Program-made: the position numbers and the translations under genes
In this document: positions 1-5,240 of the stretch, piece after piece
How positions within the stretch are numbered: position 1 is the first letter of the stretch
Layout: each line of letters begins with the position of its first letter
From: Candidatus Nesterenkonia stercoripullorum
Lineage (GTDB): Bacteria; Actinomycetota; Actinomycetes; Actinomycetales; Micrococcaceae
Assembly: GCA_019114115.1 (NCBI GenBank)
Contig: DXGD01000378.1
Coordinates: 1 to 5,240 of the forward strand
Direction: 5' to 3'
DNA: 5,240 nt
The notes under the pieces: generated by a model
Databases searched by the model: none
What the model saw: only the letters and a program-made list of their open reading frames with translations
Told to the model about the DNA's origin: nothing

Positions 1-213
1 CTGCGTCAGGCCGAGGAACGCGATGTATACGCCCAGCAGCATCGGGATGATGTGGATGAAGAGCTCCATCACCCCTGCCGGAGCGACGAGCGCGTACGGG
101 AAGAGCCGTTCTCGCTTGCTGCGTGTCTGCCGCACGATCTTCTGTGCCTGGCGATTCTGCTGGCTCTCGTCACGCCGTGCGGCAGCGTCGGGCCGCTCTG
201 CTGTTTTGAGCAT
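1..213 (-). CDS. ABC sugar transporter permease, MalF/UgpA type (N-terminal part, cut by window edge)
   Basis: The first 71 codons of a membrane permease are present and the rest lies beyond the left edge. The ATG at 213 is preceded by a purine-rich GAGAGG five bases upstream. The protein opens with about 38 hydrophilic, strongly charged residues rich in Arg, Lys, Gln and Glu (cytoplasmic tail). A first transmembrane helix then begins at about residue 38 (LFPYALVAPAG), followed by a hydrophobic stretch containing IIPMLLGVYIAFLGLTQ. The pattern of a basic tail, then 'PY.L..PA', then 'P.l.g.yiaF' is typical of the N-terminus of the first permease in CUT1-type sugar importers. It starts 41 bases after the binding-protein stop, so the two are almost certainly cotranscribed and form one importer. 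A second permease would be expected further left. No ATPase gene is in view; many actinobacteria use a shared MsiK-type ATPase for such systems. The family call is firm, the substrate is unknown. Confidence 0.88.
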   Translation of the reverse strand, partial: MLKTAERPDAAARRDESQQNRQAQKIVRQTRSKRERLFPYALVAPAGVMELFIHIIPMLLGVYIAFLGLTQ

Positions 214-218
214 CTCTA

Positions 219-224
219 CCTCTC
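219..224 (-). promoter_or_regulatory. Ribosome binding site of the permease
   Basis: GAGAGG lies five bases before the ATG at 213 on the minus strand. It supports the chosen start of the edge-truncated permease, which matters because no longer context is available for that gene. Confidence 0.6.
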
Positions 225-243
225 AGACCGAATGCCTCGTTCC

Positions 244-257
244 TGACCCCCAGGTCA
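244..257 (-). other. Small inverted repeat at the binding-protein stop codon
   Basis: TGACC / GGTCA arms of five bases enclose a four-base loop, and the arm on the coding strand contains the TGA stop of the binding-protein gene. In RNA this would be a short GC-containing hairpin between the binding-protein and permease coding regions, without a U-tract. It is too short to call a terminator. It could at most slow 3' decay of the upstream message, and may be chance. Confidence 0.25.
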
Positions 258-1589
258 CATCTGGCTCTGAGCGTCTTCGAGGGCCTGGCGGACGTCGTCC
301 TCGGTGACGGAGCTGCCCTGGGCGATATCCGCGAAGAGGTCCTGGATGGCGGCGCCGACGGCGGCTTCCATCTGGGCTTCGGAGGGGTAGAGCGGCATTG
401 GCTCGGCGTGGTTCTCCAGGATCTCCTGCTTCAGCTGGATCTCATCGGTCTGGAAGGCCTCGTCGTCGTACGCCGCGGTCACTACCGGGAGCGCGGTGAA
501 GTTCTCGTTGAGGTAGATCTGTTCGTCATCGCTGGTCAGGTGGGAGACGAAGGCGACGGCGGCGTCCTTGTTATCGGAGTTGTCGAAGACGCTGATGTTG
601 ATGCCGGCCACATGCGACTGAGTGCCTTCGAGCCCTGTGGCATCTGCGTCCAGCATCGGCATGGGAGCGGCTTCGTAGTTCTCAAAGTCCCGCGACTTGA
701 AGGTGTTGCCGGGAGCCTGGTCGAAGACCATGGCCGCGTTCCCGTCCGCGACTTCCGCCACGCTTTCTGAGCCTTCGACGAGCTCTGCGTTGGACGGCGA
801 GGTCACTCCGTTCTCCCCCATCAGCTGGACCCACTCGTTGACTCCCGCGACGACCTCGTCATTGGCGAAATCGGGGTCACCGTCCTCGGTGTAGAGCTCC
901 CCGCCGTGCTGGAGCCCGCGGATGAACGCTGCGTGGGCATTATTGGTGATGCTGGAACCTGCAAGCGTGAAGCCCCACTGGTCGGTGGAACCGTCACCGT
1001 CGGTGTCCTGAGTCAGCTCCTCAGCGACATCGACGAACTCCTCCCAGGTCGCTGGAGGCTCATCGATGCCATTCTCTTCGAAGATCTCCGTGTTGTAATA
1101 CATCGAGTAACTCAGCCCGTACAGCGGGATCGACGTGGGCGCTTCGCCCTCGGCGCCGCCGGTGGCCCATGACGATTCGATGAACCGGTCCTCGCCGCCT
1201 ACGGCCTCCAAAGCATCGCCCTCCCACGGGATGAATGCACCAGATGATTGCATGGACACCGCCCATGTATTGCCGATATTGAGCACGTCCGGCCCGTCAC
1301 CGCTGGAGATGGCGGTCAGGATGCGGTTCTGCAGATCGCTCCACGGGATGACCTCAAGATCCACCTCCACGCCGGTCTCTTCGGTGAATCGATCGATGGA
1401 CTCTTGCAGGATCTCCTCGTCGTTGGATATGGACGTCCCCTGGTTGGAGGCCCAGTAGGTGATGCTTCCGGAGATGTCTTCAGTATCGACGTCGTCGGAG
1501 CCACCCCCACACGCCGTCAGTCCGAGGGTGAGCGCAGCAGCGGGAGCGGTCAGCATCCACAGGGGGCGACGCCGTGATGACGTGTTCAT
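255..1589 (-). CDS. Extracellular sugar-binding lipoprotein of an ABC importer (SBP_bac_1, CUT1 family)
   Basis: This 444-residue protein captures a carbohydrate outside the membrane and delivers it to the permease encoded next. The start is the ATG at 1589, with AAAGGA nine bases upstream. An upstream in-frame GTG at 1775 would add 62 residues translated from intergenic repeats and bury the signal peptide, so it is rejected. Residues 1-27 are a lipoprotein signal: an RRR-containing basic start, a hydrophobic core (WMLTAPAAALTLGL) and lipobox LTAC with the lipidated Cys27, followed by a flexible GGGSDD linker. Typical family features follow: ITYWAS near 43-48, SGDGPDVLNIGNTW near 96-109, IPLYGLSYSMYYN near 154-166, TWEEF near 181, and ADGNAAMVFD near 281-290. 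Length is usual for the family. Residues 195-203 form a DxDxDGxxD loop (Asp195, 197, 199, 203) resembling a calcium-binding loop, also found in other CUT1 binding proteins. The mature protein is strongly acidic. The likely ligand is a sugar, oligosaccharide or glycoside; it cannot be refined further. Confidence 0.93.
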   Translation of the reverse strand: MNTSSRRRPLWMLTAPAAALTLGLTACGGGSDDVDTEDISGSITYWASNQGTSISNDEEILQESIDRFTEETGVEVDLEVIPWSDLQNRILTAISSGDGPDVLNIGNTWAVSMQSSGAFIPWEGDALEAVGGEDRFIESSWATGGAEGEAPTSIPLYGLSYSMYYNTEIFEENGIDEPPATWEEFVDVAEELTQDTDGDGSTDQWGFTLAGSSITNNAHAAFIRGLQHGGELYTEDGDPDFANDEVVAGVNEWVQLMGENGVTSPSNAELVEGSESVAEVADGNAAMVFDQAPGNTFKSRDFENYEAAPMPMLDADATGLEGTQSHVAGINISVFDNSDNKDAAVAFVSHLTSDDEQIYLNENFTALPVVTAAYDDEAFQTDEIQLKQEILENHAEPMPLYPSEAQMEAAVGAAIQDLFADIAQGSSVTEDDVRQALEDAQSQM

Positions 1590-1598
1590 AGCCGGAGG

Positions 1599-1604
1599 TC
1601 CTTT
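1599..1604 (-). promoter_or_regulatory. Ribosome binding site fixing the binding-protein start
   Basis: AAAGGA lies nine bases before the ATG at 1589. With the lipoprotein signal that begins at that ATG, it decides this start over the open reading that extends upstream to 1775. Confidence 0.75.
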
Positions 1605-1620
1605 CTGAAGCTCAACCCTC

Positions 1621-1748
1621 TGGTGAGCTGAGCGGTGCGAATGATGTGAGGCGAATGACGTGGTGAGGCGAAACGGCTGGTATCGGTGAATCGTGCTGGT
1701 CAGTGGCGAACAGGGCTGTCGATGGTGAACGGCGTTGTCAGCGGCGAA
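1621..1748 (-). repeat. Degenerate tandem repeat, about 19-base unit, upstream of the binding-protein gene
   Basis: Read on the minus strand, a TTCRCC core recurs at 1748, 1729, 1710, 1690, 1672 and 1655, with a decayed seventh copy (TTCGCACC) at 1641. The spacings are 19, 19, 20, 18, 17 and 14 bases. The best copies read TTCGCCGCTGACAA, TTCACCATCGACAG and TTCGCCACTGACCAG; copies five and six share TTCGCCTCAC exactly. Cores one to four alternate G and A in the variable position, so an older 38-base doublet may itself have been duplicated. The first copy begins inside the last codons and stop (TGA at 1738-1740) of the oxidoreductase gene; the last ends about 30 bases before the binding-protein start. 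The units contain no spacers and do not form a palindromic array. Whether they bind a protein, act in RNA or are inert slippage products is unknown. Confidence 0.6.
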
Positions 1749-2880
1749 CAGTGCTCGGCGGCACCGACGCCGCACTAGGGTCCCATGTGGGATCCAGCAG
1801 GTCGGAGGGCTCCACGGAACTGGTCACCTCGACCCACTGGCCGCTGGATGCGGCCTCGGTGGTGGAGACCATGATGTCGAGGACGTGGAAGGCGAGCTCG
1901 CCAGGGACTCGGCCTGGGCGGTCCTCGCGGATCGCCTGGGCGAGCTCCGCCACGCCTGTGCCGCGGCTGTAGAAACTGCCTGCGGGTTCGATGACCCGTG
2001 GCTCGTCAGTGCCGTTGTGCACAGTGGTGACGCCGTCGAACATGTTGGGGTCCGGGAAGACGATGGTGCCTTCGGTTCCGGCGATCTCCACGAAGCCAGC
2101 TCGCGGCAGTTTGGAGTCGAAGCTGAAGATGCACTGCGCCGATCCGCCAGAGGCGAATTCCAGCAGGGCGCTCACATGGGTGGGGACCTCCACCGGGAAC
2201 TCGTTGCCGGCCTTGGGCCCGCTGCCGATGAAGCGCGAGGTGCGCGCCTGAGAGGCCGTGGCCGCCACACGCGAGACCGCGCCGAAGGCTTGGACCAGCG
2301 TGGTCAGGTAGTAAGGCCCGACGTCGAAGAGCGGGCCGGCGCCGTGGGCGAAGAGGAACTCCGGGCTCGGATGCCAGGAATCGGGACCAGGGACCTGGAA
2401 GAGGGTGAGCCCGGTGAGCGGCTGGCCGATGCTGCCACCGCGCAGTTCCCGCAGTGCGGTCTGGAGCCCGGCGCCGAGCAGCGTATCCGGTGCGACCGCG
2501 ACGCGCACTCCGGCTTTCGCCGCAGCGTCCTTCAGCGCCTGGGCTGATTCGAGATCCAGCGCGTAGGGCTTCTCCCCCCAGACGTGCTTGCCGGCCTCCA
2601 CGGCCCGCAGCGCGACCTCGACGTGGACGGCCGGGATCGTCAGGTTCACCACGATGTCGATCTCCGGCAGGGCGAGCAGCTGCGCGTAGCTGCCGGACCC
2701 GGGGACGGACCATTCACGGGCCTGATCGGCGGCGCGCTGCTCATCGATGTCCGCGATGAAACGCACCTCGACGTCGGGGAATGCCGTGAGGTTCTTCAGG
2801 TATTCGTTGCTGATGACGCCGGCACCGACGATGCCGACGCCCAGCGGTGAAGTGTTCGCGTGATCCATGACGGGACTCAT
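1738..2880 (-). CDS. Gfo/Idh/MocA family NAD(P)-dependent oxidoreductase
   Basis: This 380-residue cytoplasmic enzyme should oxidise or reduce a sugar, polyol or sugar derivative with NAD(P). The N-terminal Rossmann domain has the nucleotide loop GVGIVGAGVIS at 14-24, an acidic end of the second strand (ADID, 43-46), and the family motif GEKPYAL at 102-108, where Lys104 is the usual catalytic lysine. The C-terminal half-barrel domain includes GPLFDVGPYYLTTL at 182-195. In many family members this motif carries a catalytic His (D..xH); here the region has Tyr190/Tyr191 after Asp186, as in a subset of Gfo/Idh proteins. Length is typical. The ATG at 2880 overlaps the TGA of the upstream isomerase (ATGA), which points to translational coupling, because no clear Shine-Dalgarno precedes it. 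ATG at 2868 (residue 5) is an alternative start. The reaction is unassigned: inositol dehydrogenase, glucose-fructose oxidoreductase and glycoside 3-dehydrogenase are all known in the family. Pairing with the isomerase suggests keto-sugar chemistry, which is inference. Confidence 0.92.
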   Translation of the reverse strand: MSPVMDHANTSPLGVGIVGAGVISNEYLKNLTAFPDVEVRFIADIDEQRAADQAREWSVPGSGSYAQLLALPEIDIVVNLTIPAVHVEVALRAVEAGKHVWGEKPYALDLESAQALKDAAAKAGVRVAVAPDTLLGAGLQTALRELRGGSIGQPLTGLTLFQVPGPDSWHPSPEFLFAHGAGPLFDVGPYYLTTLVQAFGAVSRVAATASQARTSRFIGSGPKAGNEFPVEVPTHVSALLEFASGGSAQCIFSFDSKLPRAGFVEIAGTEGTIVFPDPNMFDGVTTVHNGTDEPRVIEPAGSFYSRGTGVAELAQAIREDRPGRVPGELAFHVLDIMVSTTEAASSGQWVEVTSSVEPSDLLDPTWDPSAASVPPSTVRR

Positions 2881-3605
2881 TTCGTGGTCAGGAAGGCGTA
2901 GCTCGCGCGCAGCGCCGCGAGCAGGTCGCCTTCGGAATCGTCCAGCTCGACGACGGCCAGTGCGGCAGGAGCTGCGGCCAGGATCGCTTCTACCGGCATA
3001 TCGCCGGAGCCGACTGCCACCTGGTCCTTGTTGCGGGTGGTGCCGGGACCATCCTTGACGTGGATCGCAGTGACGCGCTCGCCCAGCCGCTTGAGCAGCT
3101 CAGGGGCCTCCACTCCCCCGACCTGCGCCCAGTAGGTGTCGACTTCCAGCTCCACAGCGTCCCCCACGAGATCCGCGAAGACTTCGAGCGCCGGCGTGCC
3201 CTCGATCGTGTTCTCCAGCTCGAACGCGTGGTTGTGGTATCCGATACGCAGTCCCTGGTCGCGAGCCTCCGCTGCGATGCCTTTGAGGTCCTCGGCCACT
3301 GAGGTGACGCCCTCTCGGGAGGTCCAGCGTTCAGGGTCGATGAAGGGATCGATCACGCATTCCACGCCGAGCTCACGGGCGACCTCGAAGACTGCGGGTC
3401 GGTCGGCGTCGAGCAGGCGCATATGCGCTGTCGGAGCGGTGAGGTTCAGCCGCTGCAGATCCTCCCGCAGCGAGCGCCCGGTGTTGACCAGGTCGAAGGG
3501 CTCGACCCTGGTGTAGCCGATCGACGCGACTTCCTCCAGGGTCTCCTTCGGCGAAGCCTTCAATGCCTCGCGAACGGTGTACAGCTGAGCTGATAGTGGT
3601 CTCAC
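2877..3605 (-). CDS. Sugar phosphate isomerase/epimerase (xylose isomerase-like TIM barrel)
   Basis: This 242-residue protein belongs to the AP endonuclease 2/xylose isomerase-like TIM-barrel superfamily (IolE/IolI-like). Members isomerise, epimerise or dehydrate sugars and keto-sugars with a divalent metal. The start is GTG at 3605: AAGGGGG lies nine bases upstream, and the resulting opening RPLSAQLYTVREAL matches the usual first strand of the family ('QLYTvR'). Likely metal and active-site residues are seen in order: Glu35 (RVEPFDL), His61, YHNHAFE at 123-129, EVDTYW at 154-159, HVKDG at 182-186, the GSGDM loop at 199-203, and VELD at 219-222. It is somewhat shorter than many relatives, which run to about 260-300 residues, but all core motifs are present, so it looks intact. 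It is first in the leftward operon and overlaps the oxidoreductase by four bases, implying that the two act on the same intermediate. The exact substrate is unknown. Confidence 0.9.
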   Translation of the reverse strand: MRPLSAQLYTVREALKASPKETLEEVASIGYTRVEPFDLVNTGRSLREDLQRLNLTAPTAHMRLLDADRPAVFEVARELGVECVIDPFIDPERWTSREGVTSVAEDLKGIAAEARDQGLRIGYHNHAFELENTIEGTPALEVFADLVGDAVELEVDTYWAQVGGVEAPELLKRLGERVTAIHVKDGPGTTRNKDQVAVGSGDMPVEAILAAAPAALAVVELDDSEGDLLAALRASYAFLTTK

Positions 3606-3614
3606 GGAGTGCTG

Positions 3615-3621
3615 CCCCCTT
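3615..3621 (-). promoter_or_regulatory. Ribosome binding site supporting the GTG start of the isomerase
   Basis: AAGGGGG lies nine bases before the GTG at 3605 on the minus strand. It is the strongest Shine-Dalgarno-like stretch in the intergenic region and supports the non-ATG start. Confidence 0.6.
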
Positions 3622-3655
3622 AACAGGACGTGGGTGGTGAGGTGGAGAGATTCAG

Positions 3656-3684
3656 GGAGAGATATGTGACTGACATCACTCTCC
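3656..3684 (-). other. Inverted repeat in the operon leader
   Basis: GGAGAG at 3656-3661 and CTCTCC at 3679-3684 are perfect six-base inverted arms separated by 17 bases, within which the Crp-like palindrome sits. In the leftward transcript this could form a stem-loop in the 5' leader, 50-80 bases before the GTG start. Alternatively the symmetry may simply extend a protein-binding site. No riboswitch class is recognisable. Confidence 0.3.
3665..3680. promoter_or_regulatory. Candidate Crp/GlxR-type operator
   Basis: TGTGACTGACATCACT matches the Crp-family half-site layout TGTGA-N6-TCACA at nine of the ten fixed positions. Actinobacterial GlxR/Crp sites follow TGTGANNTANNTCACA. It lies roughly 10-25 bases downstream of the transcription start implied by the predicted leftward promoter, a position that would favour repression or roadblock over activation for that operon. 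It is also about 110 bases upstream of the ROK start. Binding is inferred from the motif only; another dimeric regulator, including the adjacent ROK protein, could use it. Confidence 0.45.
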
Positions 3685-3696
3685 GCTCATACGACA

Positions 3697-3725
3697 AGAG
3701 TAGATCGACTTATGGCTGGAGTCAA
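3697..3725 (-). promoter_or_regulatory. Predicted sigma-70-type promoter of the isomerase-oxidoreductase operon
   Basis: On the minus strand TTGACT (3725-3720) is followed after 17 bases by TACTCT (3702-3697). The first is a five-of-six match to TTGACA. The second fits the loose TANNNT -10 of actinobacteria. Transcription would begin near 3690, giving a leader of about 85 bases before the GTG at 3605. A near-palindrome centred on GATC (AGTAGATCGACT, 3699-3710, 10 of 12 symmetric) overlaps the -10 and is a plausible repressor site. No similarly good promoter is seen for the plus-strand ROK gene; CATTAT at 3734-3739 is a possible -10 without a convincing -35. Confidence 0.45.
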
Positions 3726-3791
3726 CAGAAGTGCATTATCTAGTGTGAGAAGAATGACTGCACGCCACGTTTCTTGTGGTTGACTTAATGC

Positions 3792-4973
3792 ATGACGACT
3801 TCGCAACGCCCCGTTATCACCTCAGTCTCGGGCCCCAGCCAGGTCTTCCAGGTGTTGCGCGATGGACGATCGAAGAGCCTGGCCGAGCTGGCCCTCCTGT
3901 CCGGACTCTCCCGATCGACTGTGCGCGAGCGCCTCTTCCAGCTCGTCTCGACTGGACTCGTGGGCCAGACGTCGGAAGCTCACTCGACGGGTGGACGGCC
4001 GGGCCGGCGGATGGCGCTGATTCCTGACGCCCGCGTGGTCCTCGCCGTGGATCTCGGGGCCAGTCATATGCGCATGGCCCTGGTGGATCTACTGAACCGT
4101 CCGCTGACCACCTACGAGGAGCCCATCGACATCACCAATGGGCCGGAGGCTGTGCTGCAGCGCGTGATGGGTCGTGCCGATGCGCTACTGGAACGAGTCG
4201 GCAGACCGCGGGCTGATCTGCTGGCCGTAGGTCTGGGTGTTCCCGGGCCCGTGCACTTCAGCACCGGGCGGCCGAGCCGTCCACCGCTCATGCCTGGCTG
4301 GGACGATTTCGATATCCCCAGCTGGTTCCGGCAGCATCTGGAAGCTGCCGTGCTGGTGGACAATGACGTGAACATCATGGCGCTGGGTGAGCACAGCCGC
4401 CTTCCGCGGAAGACGAAGCACTTCATGCTGGTGAAGGTCGCCACCGGCATCGGCGCGGGGATCATCTCCGAAGGTGAGCTGCAACGCGGTGCGCAGGGTA
4501 TTGCCGGGGACATCGGCCACGTTCATGTCCCGTCAGCCCATGGCGTGCTGTGCCACTGCGGGAATGAGGGGTGCTTGGAAGCGGTGGCCTCCGGCCCGCC
4601 CGTGGCCCGCAAGCTCAGCCGCGCGGGCGTGCACACTGCGGCCGACGTCGTGCGTTTGGTGGATGAGGGGGATCTGCAGGCGATTCAGGCTGTGCGGCAG
4701 GCTGGCCGAGACCTTGGTGAAGTGCTCAGCGCGTGCATCAGCATGTTGAACCCCGAGGTCATCGCGATCGGCGGACGCATGGCCGGTGCCGGTGAGCATC
4801 TCCTGGCTGGAGTGCGGGAGGTGGTGTACCAGCGGGCGATGCCGCTGGCCACCCGGAACCTGGATATTCATACAGCCCAAGTGCCGGTGGAGTCGGGGCT
4901 GATCGGAGCGGGGTTGTTGGCGCTTCAGGAGGTGCTGTCCCCGGGGAGCGTCGATGCGCTGTGCGAGTCCTGA
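3792..4973 (+). CDS. ROK-family transcriptional regulator (NagC/XylR-like repressor)
   Basis: This 393-residue protein combines a winged helix-turn-helix with a sugar-kinase-like ROK domain, so it is a sugar-responsive DNA-binding regulator and not a simple kinase. The HTH spans about residues 15-58 (SLAELALLSGLSRSTVRERL). A GGRPGRR linker at 67-73 leads to the ROK domain, which begins VVLAVDLGASHMRMALVDL (82-100). Further landmarks are VGLGVPGPV near 146-154, VDNDVN at 189-194 (Asp192 matches the catalytic Asp of ROK kinases), Glu200, ATGIGAG at 217-223, GDIGHVHV at 239-246, and the zinc site with His243 and CHCGNEGC (Cys254, 256, 261). Asp240 replaces the more common Glu of the ExGH sugar-contact motif. 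Length matches full-size ROK repressors. ATG at 3792 is the first possible start, since an in-frame TAA lies at 3786-3788; no clear ribosome binding site precedes it. Being divergent from the isomerase operon, it most likely controls that operon and itself. Confidence 0.93.
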   Translation: MTTSQRPVITSVSGPSQVFQVLRDGRSKSLAELALLSGLSRSTVRERLFQLVSTGLVGQTSEAHSTGGRPGRRMALIPDARVVLAVDLGASHMRMALVDLLNRPLTTYEEPIDITNGPEAVLQRVMGRADALLERVGRPRADLLAVGLGVPGPVHFSTGRPSRPPLMPGWDDFDIPSWFRQHLEAAVLVDNDVNIMALGEHSRLPRKTKHFMLVKVATGIGAGIISEGELQRGAQGIAGDIGHVHVPSAHGVLCHCGNEGCLEAVASGPPVARKLSRAGVHTAADVVRLVDEGDLQAIQAVRQAGRDLGEVLSACISMLNPEVIAIGGRMAGAGEHLLAGVREVVYQRAMPLATRNLDIHTAQVPVESGLIGAGLLALQEVLSPGSVDALCES

Positions 4974-4983
4974 CTCGGATGGA

Positions 4984-5240
4984 TCAGGGCCCGATCGGCG
5001 CGACCTGGGTGACGTCGTCGAGGTCTACCCACTGCCGGGTGCGGGCGGACTCCAGGACCGCGTCGATGAGCTGGTTGGCGCGGGCGCCATCAGCGAAGCG
5101 CGGCAACCCCTCGGGCGCTGCTCCCTGAATCGCCGCGTAAGTATCCCGGACGAAGTTCGCGAAGGCGTCGATATAGCCCATCGGATGGCCAGCAGGCACA
5201 GCGCAGAGGCGGGCGGCGTCGTGGGCGAGCACGCGGGCAT
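4984..5240 (-). CDS. Second Gfo/Idh/MocA family oxidoreductase (C-terminal part, cut by window edge)
   Basis: The last 84 codons of a minus-strand gene are present and the reading stays open to the right edge, so the true start lies outside. Residues reading VPAGHPMGYIDAFANF, then LPRFADGARANQLIDAVLESA, then RQWVDL match the conserved C-terminus of Gfo/Idh/MocA oxidoreductases ('pGGHpeGY.eAFanf.rd', 'ptf.dG..a..l.dAvl.Sa...rWv.v'). It differs clearly from the C-terminus of the oxidoreductase at 1738-2880, so it is a distinct paralogue. Its stop is only 10 bases from the ROK stop and the two genes converge. No hairpin terminator is visible in that gap. The Rossmann domain and catalytic lysine cannot be seen here. 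It may belong to the same pathway, run from a separate promoter to the right. Confidence 0.85.
   Translation of the reverse strand, partial: ARVLAHDAARLCAVPAGHPMGYIDAFANFVRDTYAAIQGAAPEGLPRFADGARANQLIDAVLESARTRQWVDLDDVTQVAPIGP

Noticed and set aside
1621..1748. CRISPR array
   Set aside because: Units are about 19 bases, degenerate and contiguous, with no unique spacers and no cas gene nearby.
1735..2547. A 270-codon open frame on the plus strand opposite the oxidoreductase gene, and several others such as 408-770 and 3136-3516
   Set aside because: They lie fully antisense to well-supported genes. Their translations are low-complexity Arg/Gly/Ala-rich, without family motifs or ribosome sites, as expected from GC-rich coding strands.
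2006..2713. A 235-codon minus-strand open frame in another frame of the oxidoreductase
   Set aside because: Arg- and Pro-rich translation with no motif; it is an alternate-frame shadow of the Gfo/Idh gene.
3606..3791. Riboswitch in the operon leader
   Set aside because: The leader of about 85 bases has only a small six-base stem and no conserved core of a known class that I can recognise.
3776..4027. An 83-codon plus-strand frame overlapping the start of the ROK gene
   Set aside because: It is out of frame with the ROK protein, whose HTH and kinase-like motifs clearly occupy the other frame, and it has no recognisable domain.
4974..4983. Bidirectional terminator between the ROK gene and the second oxidoreductase
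   Set aside because: The 10-base gap shows no GC-rich hairpin or T-run, and none is evident in the flanking coding ends.

Overview
The window is GC-rich DNA with tightly packed genes, strong G/C preference at third codon positions, a GTG start and lipoprotein/ABC sugar-uptake genes of actinobacterial style. It most likely comes from a Gram-positive actinobacterium, perhaps of the order Micrococcales; the genus cannot be fixed from the sequence alone. It reads as one carbohydrate-utilisation locus made of familiar protein families. I see no RNA gene, insertion sequence, CRISPR array, phage gene or defence system.

Layout, right to left along the minus strand: a promoter region at 3606-3791 drives a leftward gene set. 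This begins with a TIM-barrel sugar phosphate isomerase/epimerase (2877-3605), which overlaps by 4 bases a Gfo/Idh/MocA NAD(P)-dependent oxidoreductase (1738-2880). After a 148-base gap carrying a degenerate ~19-base tandem repeat comes a lipoprotein sugar-binding protein of an ABC importer (255-1589). After 41 bases comes the start of its MalF-type permease (1-213), which runs off the left edge. Divergently on the plus strand lies a ROK-family repressor (3792-4973). Ten bases after its stop, and convergent with it, the C-terminus of a second Gfo/Idh/MocA oxidoreductase (4984-5240) runs off the right edge.

Inferred working model: the binding protein and permease import a sugar, glycoside or polyol. 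The oxidoreductase and the isomerase/epimerase carry out oxidation-type and keto-sugar chemistry on it in the cytoplasm. The ROK protein senses a sugar and controls the divergent operon. The substrate cannot be named from this window. The most unusual elements are non-coding: the tandem repeat in front of the binding-protein gene, and the intergenic control region with a Crp/GlxR-like palindrome just downstream of the predicted operon promoter.
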